Source: LMUY01 sp964242215 | Lineage (GTDB): Bacteria; Pseudomonadota; Alphaproteobacteria; Acetobacterales; Acetobacteraceae | Length of the DNA stretch: 64,000 bases | NCBI GenBank assembly: GCA_964242215.1 | Contig: CAXTCJ010000011.1 | Span: 14,887-78,886, forward strand | Reading direction: 5' to 3' | Shown: piece after piece, positions 7,994 through 15,509 of the stretch | Layout: each line of letters starts with the position of its first letter | How positions within the stretch are numbered: position 1 is the stretch's first letter | Program-made: the position numbers and the translations under genes | Notes under the pieces: generated by a model | Seen by the model: the letters and a program-made list of their open reading frames with translations, nothing else | The model's database searches: none | What the model was told of the DNA's origin: nothing

Positions 7994-8958
7994 GCGGCGT
8001 CTCCCATTGCCCGTGGCAAGGCGTTCACGGCGGCGAGGTACTCGCGGACGATGCGGTGGACCAACTCGCCGGCCGGCACGATGTCGTCGATCAGCCCGGC
8101 GGATTGCCCGGCCTCTACCTTGCCCCCAGCCACGTCCCCCAGCGCGGCCATGCGCAGGGTGGCAGCTGCGAACATTGCCTTGCGCTCCTCCAGCGGCGCA
8201 TTGCCGCTTTCGAGTTCTGCCATCCGGCCGGTGAACGCGTTGGCCAGGGCGCGGACCACCCCCAGGTCCCGCCCAACGGTGCGGGTGCCGTCGGTGGCGG
8301 CGGCCAGGATCATTTGCTTGTATGCCGGGTCGACGTTGGCCTCGGGCGTCGCGATGAAGCGCGTGCCAAAATTGGCTGCGCCCGCACCGAGCGCCAAAGC
8401 GGCCGCGAGCCCGGCGCCATCCGCGAACCCGCCGGATGCGATCAGCGGCATGTCCGGCACCGCGCGCGCGACGGCCCGCAGCATCACCAGGGTGGACACC
8501 ATCGAGGCAGGGGGATGGCCGCCGGCCTCGCCGCCCACCACCACCAGCCCGTCCACACCGGCGGACGCGGCCTTGGCAGCGTGTTCCTCGCTGGCCACCA
8601 CGTGCAGGCAACGCGTGCCGATGGCGTGAAACTGCGCGAGGTACCGCTTAGGCCCGCCCTGCGAGGCGACGAGGACGGGGATGCGCTTTTCCAGCAGCAG
8701 CGCCATCGCCTCCTCCGCACCGGCCCGGTAGAGCGGCAGGTTGACGGCGAACGGCCGGTCGGTGATCGCGCGCAACTGGTCGATCGCGGCGGCCAAATCG
8801 GGCAGGCGCATCGGGCCGGCCGCTATCACACCCAAACCGCCCGCGGCGGACACCGCGGCCGGCAAGGCGGCATCGGACGACGCCCACGACATGCCGGCTT
8901 GCACCACCGGCACGTCCAGCCCGAGCAGGCGAGTGACCGAGGTTTCCAGCCGCATCAT
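7990..8958 (-). CDS. Nitronate monooxygenase / FabK-like flavin enzyme
   Basis: A 322-residue FMN-dependent TIM-barrel protein of the NMO/2-nitropropane dioxygenase/FabK family. N-terminal PVVQAGMSW and AAGGLGVIAAG contact FMN; GLVVVGGEAGGHPP contains the His region near the active site; IASGGFADGAG and GAGAANFGTRF form the phosphate site. In CoA-dependent operons members of this family often act as 2-enoyl-CoA reductases or oxidases rather than on nitronates, so the family name should not be taken as function. Start at 8958 overlaps the ligase stop (ATGA), with GAGG about ten bases upstream. A second in-frame ATG at 8955 is possible. Confidence 0.82.
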   Translation of the reverse strand: MMRLETSVTRLLGLDVPVVQAGMSWASSDAALPAAVSAAGGLGVIAAGPMRLPDLAAAIDQLRAITDRPFAVNLPLYRAGAEEAMALLLEKRIPVLVASQGGPKRYLAQFHAIGTRCLHVVASEEHAAKAASAGVDGLVVVGGEAGGHPPASMVSTLVMLRAVARAVPDMPLIASGGFADGAGLAAALALGAGAANFGTRFIATPEANVDPAYKQMILAAATDGTRTVGRDLGVVRALANAFTGRMAELESGNAPLEERKAMFAAATLRMAALGDVAGGKVEAGQSAGLIDDIVPAGELVHRIVREYLAAVNALPRAMGDAA

Positions 8959-10589
8959 GCCGGCGTCACCTCGCCCGTCTGCACGCCAGCCAGGCCGAAA
9001 TGCCGGATCGCGTGGGCGCGGAGTTGGTTCTTCTGGATCTTGGAACTCGCCGTCATGCCGATCGATTCGAAGTCGGCGACGAAGTCCAGGTAGCGCGGCA
9101 CCTTGAAGCCGGCCATCTGGTCCTTCGCCCAGGCGAGCAACTCGGCCGGTTCAGCCTCGGCCCCCTCGTTCAGGATGATGAAGGCGGCGCAGACCTCCTG
9201 CAGCCGCGCGTCGGGCACGCCGACCACCTGGGCCTGCCGCACCTTGGGATGGCGGTGCAGCACGTCCTCCACGTCGACGGGGGCAACGTTCTCGCCGCCG
9301 ACGCGGATGATCTCCTTCGCACGGGCGATGAACTCCAGCCGCCCATCCGCGCCGAGCCGGCCGAGGTCGCCGGTGGACAGCCAGCCATCGGGGCTTAGGG
9401 TTTTCGCGGTTTCCTCCGGCTTGTCGAAGTAGCCGCGCATGACGGACCAGCCACGCACCAGGATCTCGCCGACCTCGCCCGGTCCCACATCGGCATCGGT
9501 CGCGATGTCGTGGATGCGGACCTCTAGGCCGGGCTGCAGGCGCATGCGGGCGGCGATGCGGATGTCCTCGGCTTCCCACCAGCAGGACATGCAGATGTTG
9601 GGTGAGGTCTCGGACATGCCGTAGGTGGACACGGCCTCGCGGGCGCCGAGTTCGTGCATGAAGCGGCGCATGATCGTTGGTTTCGCCGCCGCCCAGCCTC
9701 CGCGCAGCACCAGCTTGCGACGTGGGCGGTCCGGATGGTTCAGCAGCAGCACGGCCATCGTGTCGTTGCCCGAGACGTGCGTGCAGCGTTCCTCCTCCAA
9801 CAGGCGCAGCGCCTCGCCGGGCTCGAATCGGTCCATGGTGATGAGCGTGGCGACGCATTGGATCGCGGCTAGGATCGACAGCGTGGTGCCGGCGACGTGG
9901 AAGAACGGGCGGGCGCTGTGATAGCGGTCGCCGATGCGCAGCCCCATGCGCCCGCCGGCGACGAACGCGTTCGCCAGCATGTTGCGGTGCGGCAGCATCA
10001 CGCCCTTGGGGAAGGAGGTCGTGCCCGAAGTGTACTGGATCAGCAGCACGTCGTCCGGCGTGCAGCGCGGCTCGACCAGGTCGGTGGCACGTGCCTTGAA
10101 ACTGTCCCACGACACGGCGCCCGCGGGGACATTGCCGTCCAGCATGACGATTTCGGCCAGGTCGGGCAAAGCCGGGTCGGGCAGCCGCGTGGCGATAGCG
10201 GGGGCGAGGGATGCGATCATGGCGCCGAAATCGCTGCCCAGCACGCGGTCTGCCAGGAACAGCATCTTCACGCGCGACTGGCCGAGGGCGTAGCGCAATT
10301 CTTCGGTGCGGAACCGCGTGTTGACGGGGACGGTGACGGCGCCCGCCGAGCCGATGGCCAGGAACAGCACCAGCCAGCGCGTGCCGTTGCCGAGACAGAT
10401 GCCGACGTGGTCACCCTTCTGCACGCCGGATGCGATCAGCGCCGAGCGGACCTGCGCCACCTCCGCCGCCAATTCGGCGTAGGTGAGGCGGCCATCGGGA
10501 CCGACAATCGCTTCGATGTCCGGAGCAACCGTCACGGCCCGGCGCAGTGCCTCTGCCGTAGTCAGCGGGCACAGGCCTTCCATCATCAT
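8955..10589 (-). CDS. AMP-binding acyl-CoA synthetase
   Basis: A 544-residue member of the ANL superfamily. ATP P-loop IQYTSGTTSFPKGVMLPH, A5 motif YGMSETSPN, hinge STGDLGRLGADGRLEFIARA and the C-terminal catalytic Lys in TASSKIQKNQLR are all present. It would activate a free carboxylic acid to its CoA thioester with ATP; the aromatic or aliphatic nature of the acid cannot be read from the sequence. Three consecutive ATG codons (10589, 10586, 10583) overlap the crotonase stop. It sits mid-operon, so the pathway can activate its acid either by this ligase or by the two CoA-transferases. Confidence 0.9.
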   Translation of the reverse strand: MMMEGLCPLTTAEALRRAVTVAPDIEAIVGPDGRLTYAELAAEVAQVRSALIASGVQKGDHVGICLGNGTRWLVLFLAIGSAGAVTVPVNTRFRTEELRYALGQSRVKMLFLADRVLGSDFGAMIASLAPAIATRLPDPALPDLAEIVMLDGNVPAGAVSWDSFKARATDLVEPRCTPDDVLLIQYTSGTTSFPKGVMLPHRNMLANAFVAGGRMGLRIGDRYHSARPFFHVAGTTLSILAAIQCVATLITMDRFEPGEALRLLEEERCTHVSGNDTMAVLLLNHPDRPRRKLVLRGGWAAAKPTIMRRFMHELGAREAVSTYGMSETSPNICMSCWWEAEDIRIAARMRLQPGLEVRIHDIATDADVGPGEVGEILVRGWSVMRGYFDKPEETAKTLSPDGWLSTGDLGRLGADGRLEFIARAKEIIRVGGENVAPVDVEDVLHRHPKVRQAQVVGVPDARLQEVCAAFIILNEGAEAEPAELLAWAKDQMAGFKVPRYLDFVADFESIGMTASSKIQKNQLRAHAIRHFGLAGVQTGEVTPA

Positions 10590-11359
10590 GATCCGGCTCC
10601 CGGCTTGCCGACGCTGCCGGTAAACGCGGCGATGCCGGTGCGCCAGCCGCCATCGGCTAGGTTGCGCTCGATCGCCGCCATCTCGACGCGGATGCCGTTC
10701 GTGAGCCCGGTCTCCTCGCCCAGGTCGATCGCCTGCTTGGTGAGCATCATCGCGAGCGGCGGCGCTTTGGCGATCGCGGCGGCGACCTCCTCCGCCAGGG
10801 CTGCCAGCGCGTCGGGTGCTACCAGCCGGGCGACGAGGCCGAGGCCGTAGGCTTCCTCCGCCGGCATGGCGCGGCCGGTGAACAGCAGCTCCTTGGCCCG
10901 GCGCTTGCCGATGACGCGTTGCAAGCGTTGCGTGGCGCCGACGGTGCCCCATTGCGGCTCGGGGAAGCGGAATGTGGCGGCGGTGGAGGCGATGATGAAG
11001 TCGCAGCTCATCGCGATCTCCCCGCCGGAGCCGACCACCGCGCCGCCCACCACGGCGACGATCGGCTTGCTGCAGGTGCCGATCGTGTCATAGGCGGCGA
11101 AGGAGGCGAGGCGGCGGCGGCGCACCCAGGTCTCGTCCTTGTCCTTGCGTTCCTTCAGGTCAGCGCCGGCGCAGAACACCGGTCCGGCGGCGTCCAGCAG
11201 CACGACGCGCACCGCCGGGTCGCTGTCCAGCGCGGCGAAGGTGTGCTGCAGCGCGTGGCACATCGGCAGGTTCAGCGCGTTGCGCGCTTCGGGTCGGTTG
11301 AGCGTCACGCGGGCGATGCCGTCCGCCTGGGTGACCAGTAGGTGTTCGGGGCTGCTCAT
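10586..11359 (-). CDS. Enoyl-CoA hydratase/isomerase family protein
   Basis: A 257-residue crotonase with a complete set of catalytic elements: VFCAGADLKERK (oxyanion loop), VVGSGGEIAMSCD with the Glu144-equivalent, and FRFPEPQWGTVGA with the Glu164-equivalent. Of the four crotonases in this window it is the one most likely to be a true enoyl-CoA hydratase. The N-terminus MSSPEHLLVTQADG starts at 11359, five bases after the CoA-transferase stop. It lies in the seven-gene operon between the acyl-CoA ligase and the second CoA-transferase. Confidence 0.88.
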   Translation of the reverse strand: MSSPEHLLVTQADGIARVTLNRPEARNALNLPMCHALQHTFAALDSDPAVRVVLLDAAGPVFCAGADLKERKDKDETWVRRRRLASFAAYDTIGTCSKPIVAVVGGAVVGSGGEIAMSCDFIIASTAATFRFPEPQWGTVGATQRLQRVIGKRRAKELLFTGRAMPAEEAYGLGLVARLVAPDALAALAEEVAAAIAKAPPLAMMLTKQAIDLGEETGLTNGIRVEMAAIERNLADGGWRTGIAAFTGSVGKPGAGS

Positions 11360-11364
11360 GGAAC

Positions 11365-12555
11365 TCAGATCACTCCCGTTTGGCGCAATTCGGCGATGTC
11401 CGGCTCCGTCAGTCCGAGCCAGTCCTGCAACAGCGGCGCGGTGTCGGCGCCCAGCAGTGGTGGCGGCACGGTCGGCTCCGGATCGTCGAAGCCGGCCATC
11501 CGCAACGGCGTGCGCAGGGCAGGGAAGCGGCCGGCCGTGGGATGGTCGAAATGCCCCACCATGGCGCGGGCCGTGGTGTGCGGGTCATCCAGGATGTCGC
11601 GCACGCTGTTGACCTCGCCGGCGGGAACGCCCACGGCGCGCAACTGCACGGCCAAGGGGTCGCGGTCGTGCTGGGAGATAGCCTGCGTCAGCGCTGCCAT
11701 CACCCGGCCGCGCTGCGCCAACCGGCCCGCGTTGACCGCGAGCGCCGGGTCGTCCGCGAGCTCGGTCAGGCCGAGCGCGGTGCAGAGCGGCGCCCAGTGC
11801 TGATCGCTGCCGCTGATGTGCAGCCAGGCGCCGTCGCGGCACTCGAACGCGGCGGAGGGCACCCGGCCCGGATGCTCCGTCCCGGTGCGCTTCGGGTCCT
11901 CGTTCAGGGCGAACAGCCGGGCGGCGGCGATGGTCAGCAGGCTGACCTGAACGTCCATCATGGCCAGATCGATGTGGCAGCCGGCCCCGCTGACGCCGCG
12001 GCCGGCCAGCCCGGTCAGGATGGCGATGGCAATCCACAGGCCCGAGGTCAGGTCCGAGAACGGCACGCCCACCTTGGCAGGCGGGCCGTCCGGGTGGCCG
12101 GTCAGCGCCATCACGCCGGAGAGCGCCTGAAAGATCGTGTCGTAACCGTTACGGTCGCGGTTGGGGCCGGTTTGACCGAAGCCGGTGTTGGACACGTACA
12201 CCAGCCGCGGATTGTCGGCGCGTAGACGCTCCGGCCCGAGACTCATCTTGTCCATCTCGCCGGGCAGGAAGTTCTCCACCACGACGTCGGCTTTGGCCGC
12301 GAGGCTGCGGGCGATTTCCTGCCCGCGCGGCGACTTCAGGTTCAGGGTGATGGAGCGCTTGCCGCGGTTGAACGCGAAGAAATACGCACTCTCACCGCCG
12401 GGCAGAAGCGGCTCCCACGTGCGGGACTCGTCGCCGCTGCGGGGGCGCTCGACCTTGATCACGTCGGCGCCGAGTTCTGCCAGGATCTGGGTCGCCATCG
12501 GGGCGGCCAGCACGCGCGAAAAGTCCAGGATCGTGACGCCTTGCAGCGGCTTCAC
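11365..12555 (-). CDS. Family III CoA-transferase (CaiB/BaiF)
   Basis: A 396-residue CoA-transferase beginning with GTG at 12555, where GTGA overlaps the stop of the upstream crotonase. The N-terminal PLQGVTILDFSRVLAAPMAT and ADVIKVERP are typical; the catalytic Asp is probably that in VPFSDLTSG, followed by GCHIDLAMMDVQVSL. C-terminal VNSVRDILDDPH is the usual closing motif. It is the second family III transferase of the operon. Presence of two transferases and one ligase implies at least two acids to be activated, or activation of the substrate and recycling of CoA from the product. Confidence 0.9.
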   Translation of the reverse strand: MKPLQGVTILDFSRVLAAPMATQILAELGADVIKVERPRSGDESRTWEPLLPGGESAYFFAFNRGKRSITLNLKSPRGQEIARSLAAKADVVVENFLPGEMDKMSLGPERLRADNPRLVYVSNTGFGQTGPNRDRNGYDTIFQALSGVMALTGHPDGPPAKVGVPFSDLTSGLWIAIAILTGLAGRGVSGAGCHIDLAMMDVQVSLLTIAAARLFALNEDPKRTGTEHPGRVPSAAFECRDGAWLHISGSDQHWAPLCTALGLTELADDPALAVNAGRLAQRGRVMAALTQAISQHDRDPLAVQLRAVGVPAGEVNSVRDILDDPHTTARAMVGHFDHPTAGRFPALRTPLRMAGFDDPEPTVPPPLLGADTAPLLQDWLGLTEPDIAELRQTGVI

Positions 12556-13301
12556 GCCTTCTGCTCCCGGAAGCTGCGCATGATGGCGTTGACGTCGCGC
12601 CCGGCATCCATGGCCGCCGCATAGGGCAGGTCGGCCGAGCGATAGAACAGCGTCTTGGTCGCCGACATGGCGTGCGGGCTCGCCTGCGCCCAGGCCGTGG
12701 CAATCTCGAGCGCGACGGGGAGCACCTGGTCGGCGGTGGTCACCCGGTTGGCCAGGCCGATGCCGAGCATCTCCTCCGCACCGAGGATCTTGCCCATGCT
12801 GATCATCTCGAACGCGAGCTTGCGGCCGACCTGGCGCTGCATGGACGCCATCACAAGTGCGGGTACGATGGAGTGGCGCATCTCCGGATAGCCGAACTTC
12901 AGGCCTGTGCCGGCCACCAGCATGTCGCAGCCGATCGCCAGCCCGGCGCCGCCGCCCATGGCCACGCCCTGTACCGCCGACACGATCGGCTTGCCGATGC
13001 CCTGGAGCAGCGAATAGGTGCGGCAACTGAGGTCCGCCCGCTTCACCACCAGTCCCTGGTTGGCCGGGGTCAACTCCTTGAACTCGTCCAGATCGGCGCC
13101 GGCACAGAAGCCCCGGCCGCTGCCCGCCAACACCAACGCGCGGACCGATGGATCCTCGTTGGCGGCGACCAGAGCGTCGTGCAACGCTGCCGTCAGTGCC
13201 GTGTTCAGCGCGTTCAGTTTCTGCGGCCGGTTGAGCGTCAACACGCGGACGGCGCCATGGTCCGCAACCAGCAACACCTCGTCGGTCACCGGGTCAGGCA
13301 T
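12552..13301 (-). CDS. Crotonase-fold protein lacking one catalytic Glu
   Basis: A 249-residue crotonase. The oxyanion loop GFCAGADLDEF and VQGVAMGGGAGLAIGCD are present, but Gly stands at the Glu144-equivalent (GGGAGLA). The Glu164-equivalent is kept in FGYPEMRHSIVPA. One-Glu crotonases are commonly isomerases or act on special substrates. The start at 13301 (MPDP) overlaps the lyase stop in ATGCCTGA, exactly the same 8-nt junction and N-terminus as the crotonase at 3454-4116, suggesting those two genes share ancestry. It is the second gene of the operon, just after the HMG-CoA-lyase-like gene. Confidence 0.85.
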   Translation of the reverse strand: MPDPVTDEVLLVADHGAVRVLTLNRPQKLNALNTALTAALHDALVAANEDPSVRALVLAGSGRGFCAGADLDEFKELTPANQGLVVKRADLSCRTYSLLQGIGKPIVSAVQGVAMGGGAGLAIGCDMLVAGTGLKFGYPEMRHSIVPALVMASMQRQVGRKLAFEMISMGKILGAEEMLGIGLANRVTTADQVLPVALEIATAWAQASPHAMSATKTLFYRSADLPYAAAMDAGRDVNAIMRSFREQKA

Positions 13302-14238
13302 GCTGTGTCTCCTTCTGCGGCATCTGGCCGAACCCGGCACGTGCCACCATGCTGTGGAGGCTGCGGCCCAAGACGCTCTCGCAGAGTTGGGACGCGGCCA
13401 TGACGCGGTCGAGGTCCAGCCCGGTGTCGATGCCGAGGGCTTCGAAGATGTTGACCAGGTCCTCGGTCGCGACGTTGCCGGTCAGCCCGCTGCCATACTG
13501 GATCTGCGACGGATGGCCGCCGACGCCGCCGAAACTGCTGTCGAAATAGCGGCACCCCGCCTCGTAGGCGGCGAGGCAGTTGGCGATGCCGGTGCCGCGG
13601 CTGTTGTGGAAATGCGCGACCGGCTTGCATGACGGCAACTCGTCCGCGACGCGCCGGAACAGGGAAGCGATGCTGGCGGGGGTGGCGAGGCCGGTGGTGT
13701 CGCCCAAGGCGACGAGATCGGCCCCGAGTGCCACGAAACGGCCGATATCCTCAATCACGCCGGACGGGTCCACCGCACCGTCGATCGGGCAACCGAACGC
13801 CACGGAGATGACGCCGACCAGCCGGAACCGCCCGGCAGCCGCCGTCACCATCTCGGCCACGTTCTGCCACTGCGCGGCGCGCGTGGTGCGCAGGTTACGG
13901 GCGGTGTGGCCCTCGGTCGCCGACACCAGCAGGCTGAGCTCGGTGGCGCCGTGCCCCTGGTCCAGGTCGGTGATTGCGCGGGTCACGGCGCGCTGGTTCG
14001 GGCAGGTGGCCTTGTAGTGCGTGCCGTCCCTGCGGTGGATCCCGGCCAGCACGTCCGACGCATCGCGGAACGCCGGCACGCGGTCCGGGTGGCTGTAGCT
14101 GGTTGCCTCGATGCGGGAGAATCCGGCCTCGGTGAAGGCGTCGATCAGCGCGATCTTGTCTGCCGTGGCGACCGACGCCGTTTCATGCTGCAGGCCGTCG
14201 CGGGCGAAGCACTCGCAAAGAATCACGTCGCGCCCCAT
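13294..14238 (-). CDS. HMG-CoA-lyase-like DRE-TIM metallolyase with substituted catalytic Cys
   Basis: A 314-residue protein of the HMGL-like family and first gene of the operon. RDGLQ at 13-17 (Arg/Asp of the active site), Glu44, HFH at 209-211 (metal ligands) and GNVATED at 254-260 are all kept. The glycine-rich loop that in true HMG-CoA lyases reads GLGGCP, with the catalytic Cys, reads GVGGHP (238-243) here, so His replaces Cys. The reaction is thus likely a retro-aldol or retro-Claisen cleavage of another 3-hydroxyacyl-CoA, or a condensation. ATG at 14238 has a strong GGGGAGG site. A longer frame to 14310 lacks support. Confidence 0.82.
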   Translation of the reverse strand: MGRDVILCECFARDGLQHETASVATADKIALIDAFTEAGFSRIEATSYSHPDRVPAFRDASDVLAGIHRRDGTHYKATCPNQRAVTRAITDLDQGHGATELSLLVSATEGHTARNLRTTRAAQWQNVAEMVTAAAGRFRLVGVISVAFGCPIDGAVDPSGVIEDIGRFVALGADLVALGDTTGLATPASIASLFRRVADELPSCKPVAHFHNSRGTGIANCLAAYEAGCRYFDSSFGGVGGHPSQIQYGSGLTGNVATEDLVNIFEALGIDTGLDLDRVMAASQLCESVLGRSLHSMVARAGFGQMPQKETQHA

Positions 14239-14303
14239 CGTTCCTCCCCTTGGTGCCGGTGCGATGATCCTGCCCGGGCCTGTGGCGACCATGCTCGCCG
14301 CAA

Positions 14304-14319
14304 GTTGCATGAGTCAACA
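14304..14319. promoter_or_regulatory. Putative operator with TGTTGACT half-site (minus strand)
   Basis: Read on the minus strand, 14319-14312 is TGTTGACT, identical to the conserved half of the dyads at 5033 and 19623. A CAAC arm follows after four bases, so the dyad is one base longer than the other two. TTGACT would serve as -35 of the seven-gene operon starting at 14238; the -10 is weak. It lies in the divergent region shared with the ABC importer. Confidence 0.4.
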
Positions 14320-14339
14320 CTGCGAACCAGAGCCGAACG

Positions 14340-14369
14340 TTGACATTACAACACCGGGCCGAACACTAT
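14340..14369 (+). promoter_or_regulatory. Possible sigma-70 promoter of the ABC importer operon
   Basis: A perfect TTGACA at 14340-14345 is followed after 18 bases by CACTAT (14364-14369), a weak -10 hexamer. It lies about 80 bases upstream of the binding-protein start at 14451 and reads rightward. Proposed from the hexamers only. Confidence 0.4.
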
Positions 14370-14450
14370 GCCGTATGCGCCCGCACTACGAGCGGACGTG
14401 CCCGTAACAGAGCCGAAAACGGCTGCCGCCTCTACAGGGAAGCGAAACGA

Positions 14451-15497
14451 ATGCGTCCAGTCCGCCGACGAATGGTCCTGTTGGGTGCCGCCGCGTCGGC
14501 TGCCGCGGCCACGATACGCCCCGCCCGTGCGGCGCCCGATCCGGCCCTCGTTGCGGCCGCGGTGAAGGAGGGCAGCGTCGTCTGGTATTCGACGCTGATC
14601 ATCAACCAGGTCGTACGCCCGCTCGCCGTCGCGTTCGAGAAGGCCTACCCCGGGATCAAGGTGCAGTACTCCCGCCAGCCGGCGGGGGACATCGCACTGA
14701 AGGTCAACAACGAAGCCCGCGCCGGGCGGCTGCAGGCCGACCTGTTCGACGGGTCGGCCGGAATCTACAACGCCATCGCCGACAGCATGTTGGAGCCGTT
14801 CACGCCCGGCAATGCAAACATCTGGGGTGACGGGCTGCGGGATCCGAACGGCCTGTGGAATGCGATGAACATGTTCATCTACACCACAGGCGTGAACACC
14901 GAGATGGTGCCGCAAGACCAGATCCCCAAAACGTTCGAGGACCTGCTGGACCCGAAATGGCGCGGCAAGATCGCGATCACGACCGACCCCACGGTCAACG
15001 GGCCGCCAGGCTTCGTCGGCAACATCCTGCTGTCGATGGGGCAGTCGGCCGGGATGGACTACTTGCACAAGCTATCGCAGCAACAGGTGATCAATGTCCC
15101 GGCGTCCCAGCGCGTGGTGCTGGACCAGGTGATCAACGGCCAATACCCAATCGCGCTGATGATCATCAACTATCACGCCGCGCTCAGCATTGCGCAGGGG
15201 GCGCCATGCGCGTGGCTGAAGATGCAGCCGGTCGTGCAGACGCTCAACTATGTGAGCGTGCTGAAGAACTCGCCGCACCCGAATGCCGGCAAGTTGTTCG
15301 CCGACTACCTTCTGTCCGACGAGGGGCAGACCGTCATCCAACAAAGCGGCTACATCCCCGCCAGTCCGAAAGTCCCGGCGTTGGACCCGACGCTGAAGCC
15401 CGAGGGGGGCCACTTCAAATCCACCCTGTTCACCATCGATCTGGTCAAGAAGAACATCCCCGAGTGGACGCGGATCGCCAACGAAATCTTCAAGTGA
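14451..15497 (+). CDS. ABC transporter substrate-binding protein (family 1, Fe3+/polyamine-like)
   Basis: A 348-residue periplasmic protein. The N-terminus RPVRRRMVLLGAAASAAAAT followed by ARA-AP looks like a Tat or Sec signal peptide. The mature part resembles FbpA/AfuA-like proteins: VKEGSVVWYSTL, AFEKAYPGIKVQYSR, DPKWRGKIAIT and the C-terminal LFADYLLSDEGQTVIQ segment. Tyr residues used by FbpA for iron binding cannot be assigned with confidence, so the ligand may be iron or a small organic anion. ATG at 14451 is chosen because AGGGA lies upstream and the signal peptide then starts correctly. First gene of a complete three-gene importer. Confidence 0.85.
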   Translation: MRPVRRRMVLLGAAASAAAATIRPARAAPDPALVAAAVKEGSVVWYSTLIINQVVRPLAVAFEKAYPGIKVQYSRQPAGDIALKVNNEARAGRLQADLFDGSAGIYNAIADSMLEPFTPGNANIWGDGLRDPNGLWNAMNMFIYTTGVNTEMVPQDQIPKTFEDLLDPKWRGKIAITTDPTVNGPPGFVGNILLSMGQSAGMDYLHKLSQQQVINVPASQRVVLDQVINGQYPIALMIINYHAALSIAQGAPCAWLKMQPVVQTLNYVSVLKNSPHPNAGKLFADYLLSDEGQTVIQQSGYIPASPKVPALDPTLKPEGGHFKSTLFTIDLVKKNIPEWTRIANEIFK

Positions 15498-15509
15498 GCA
15501 CTCGGTAAA

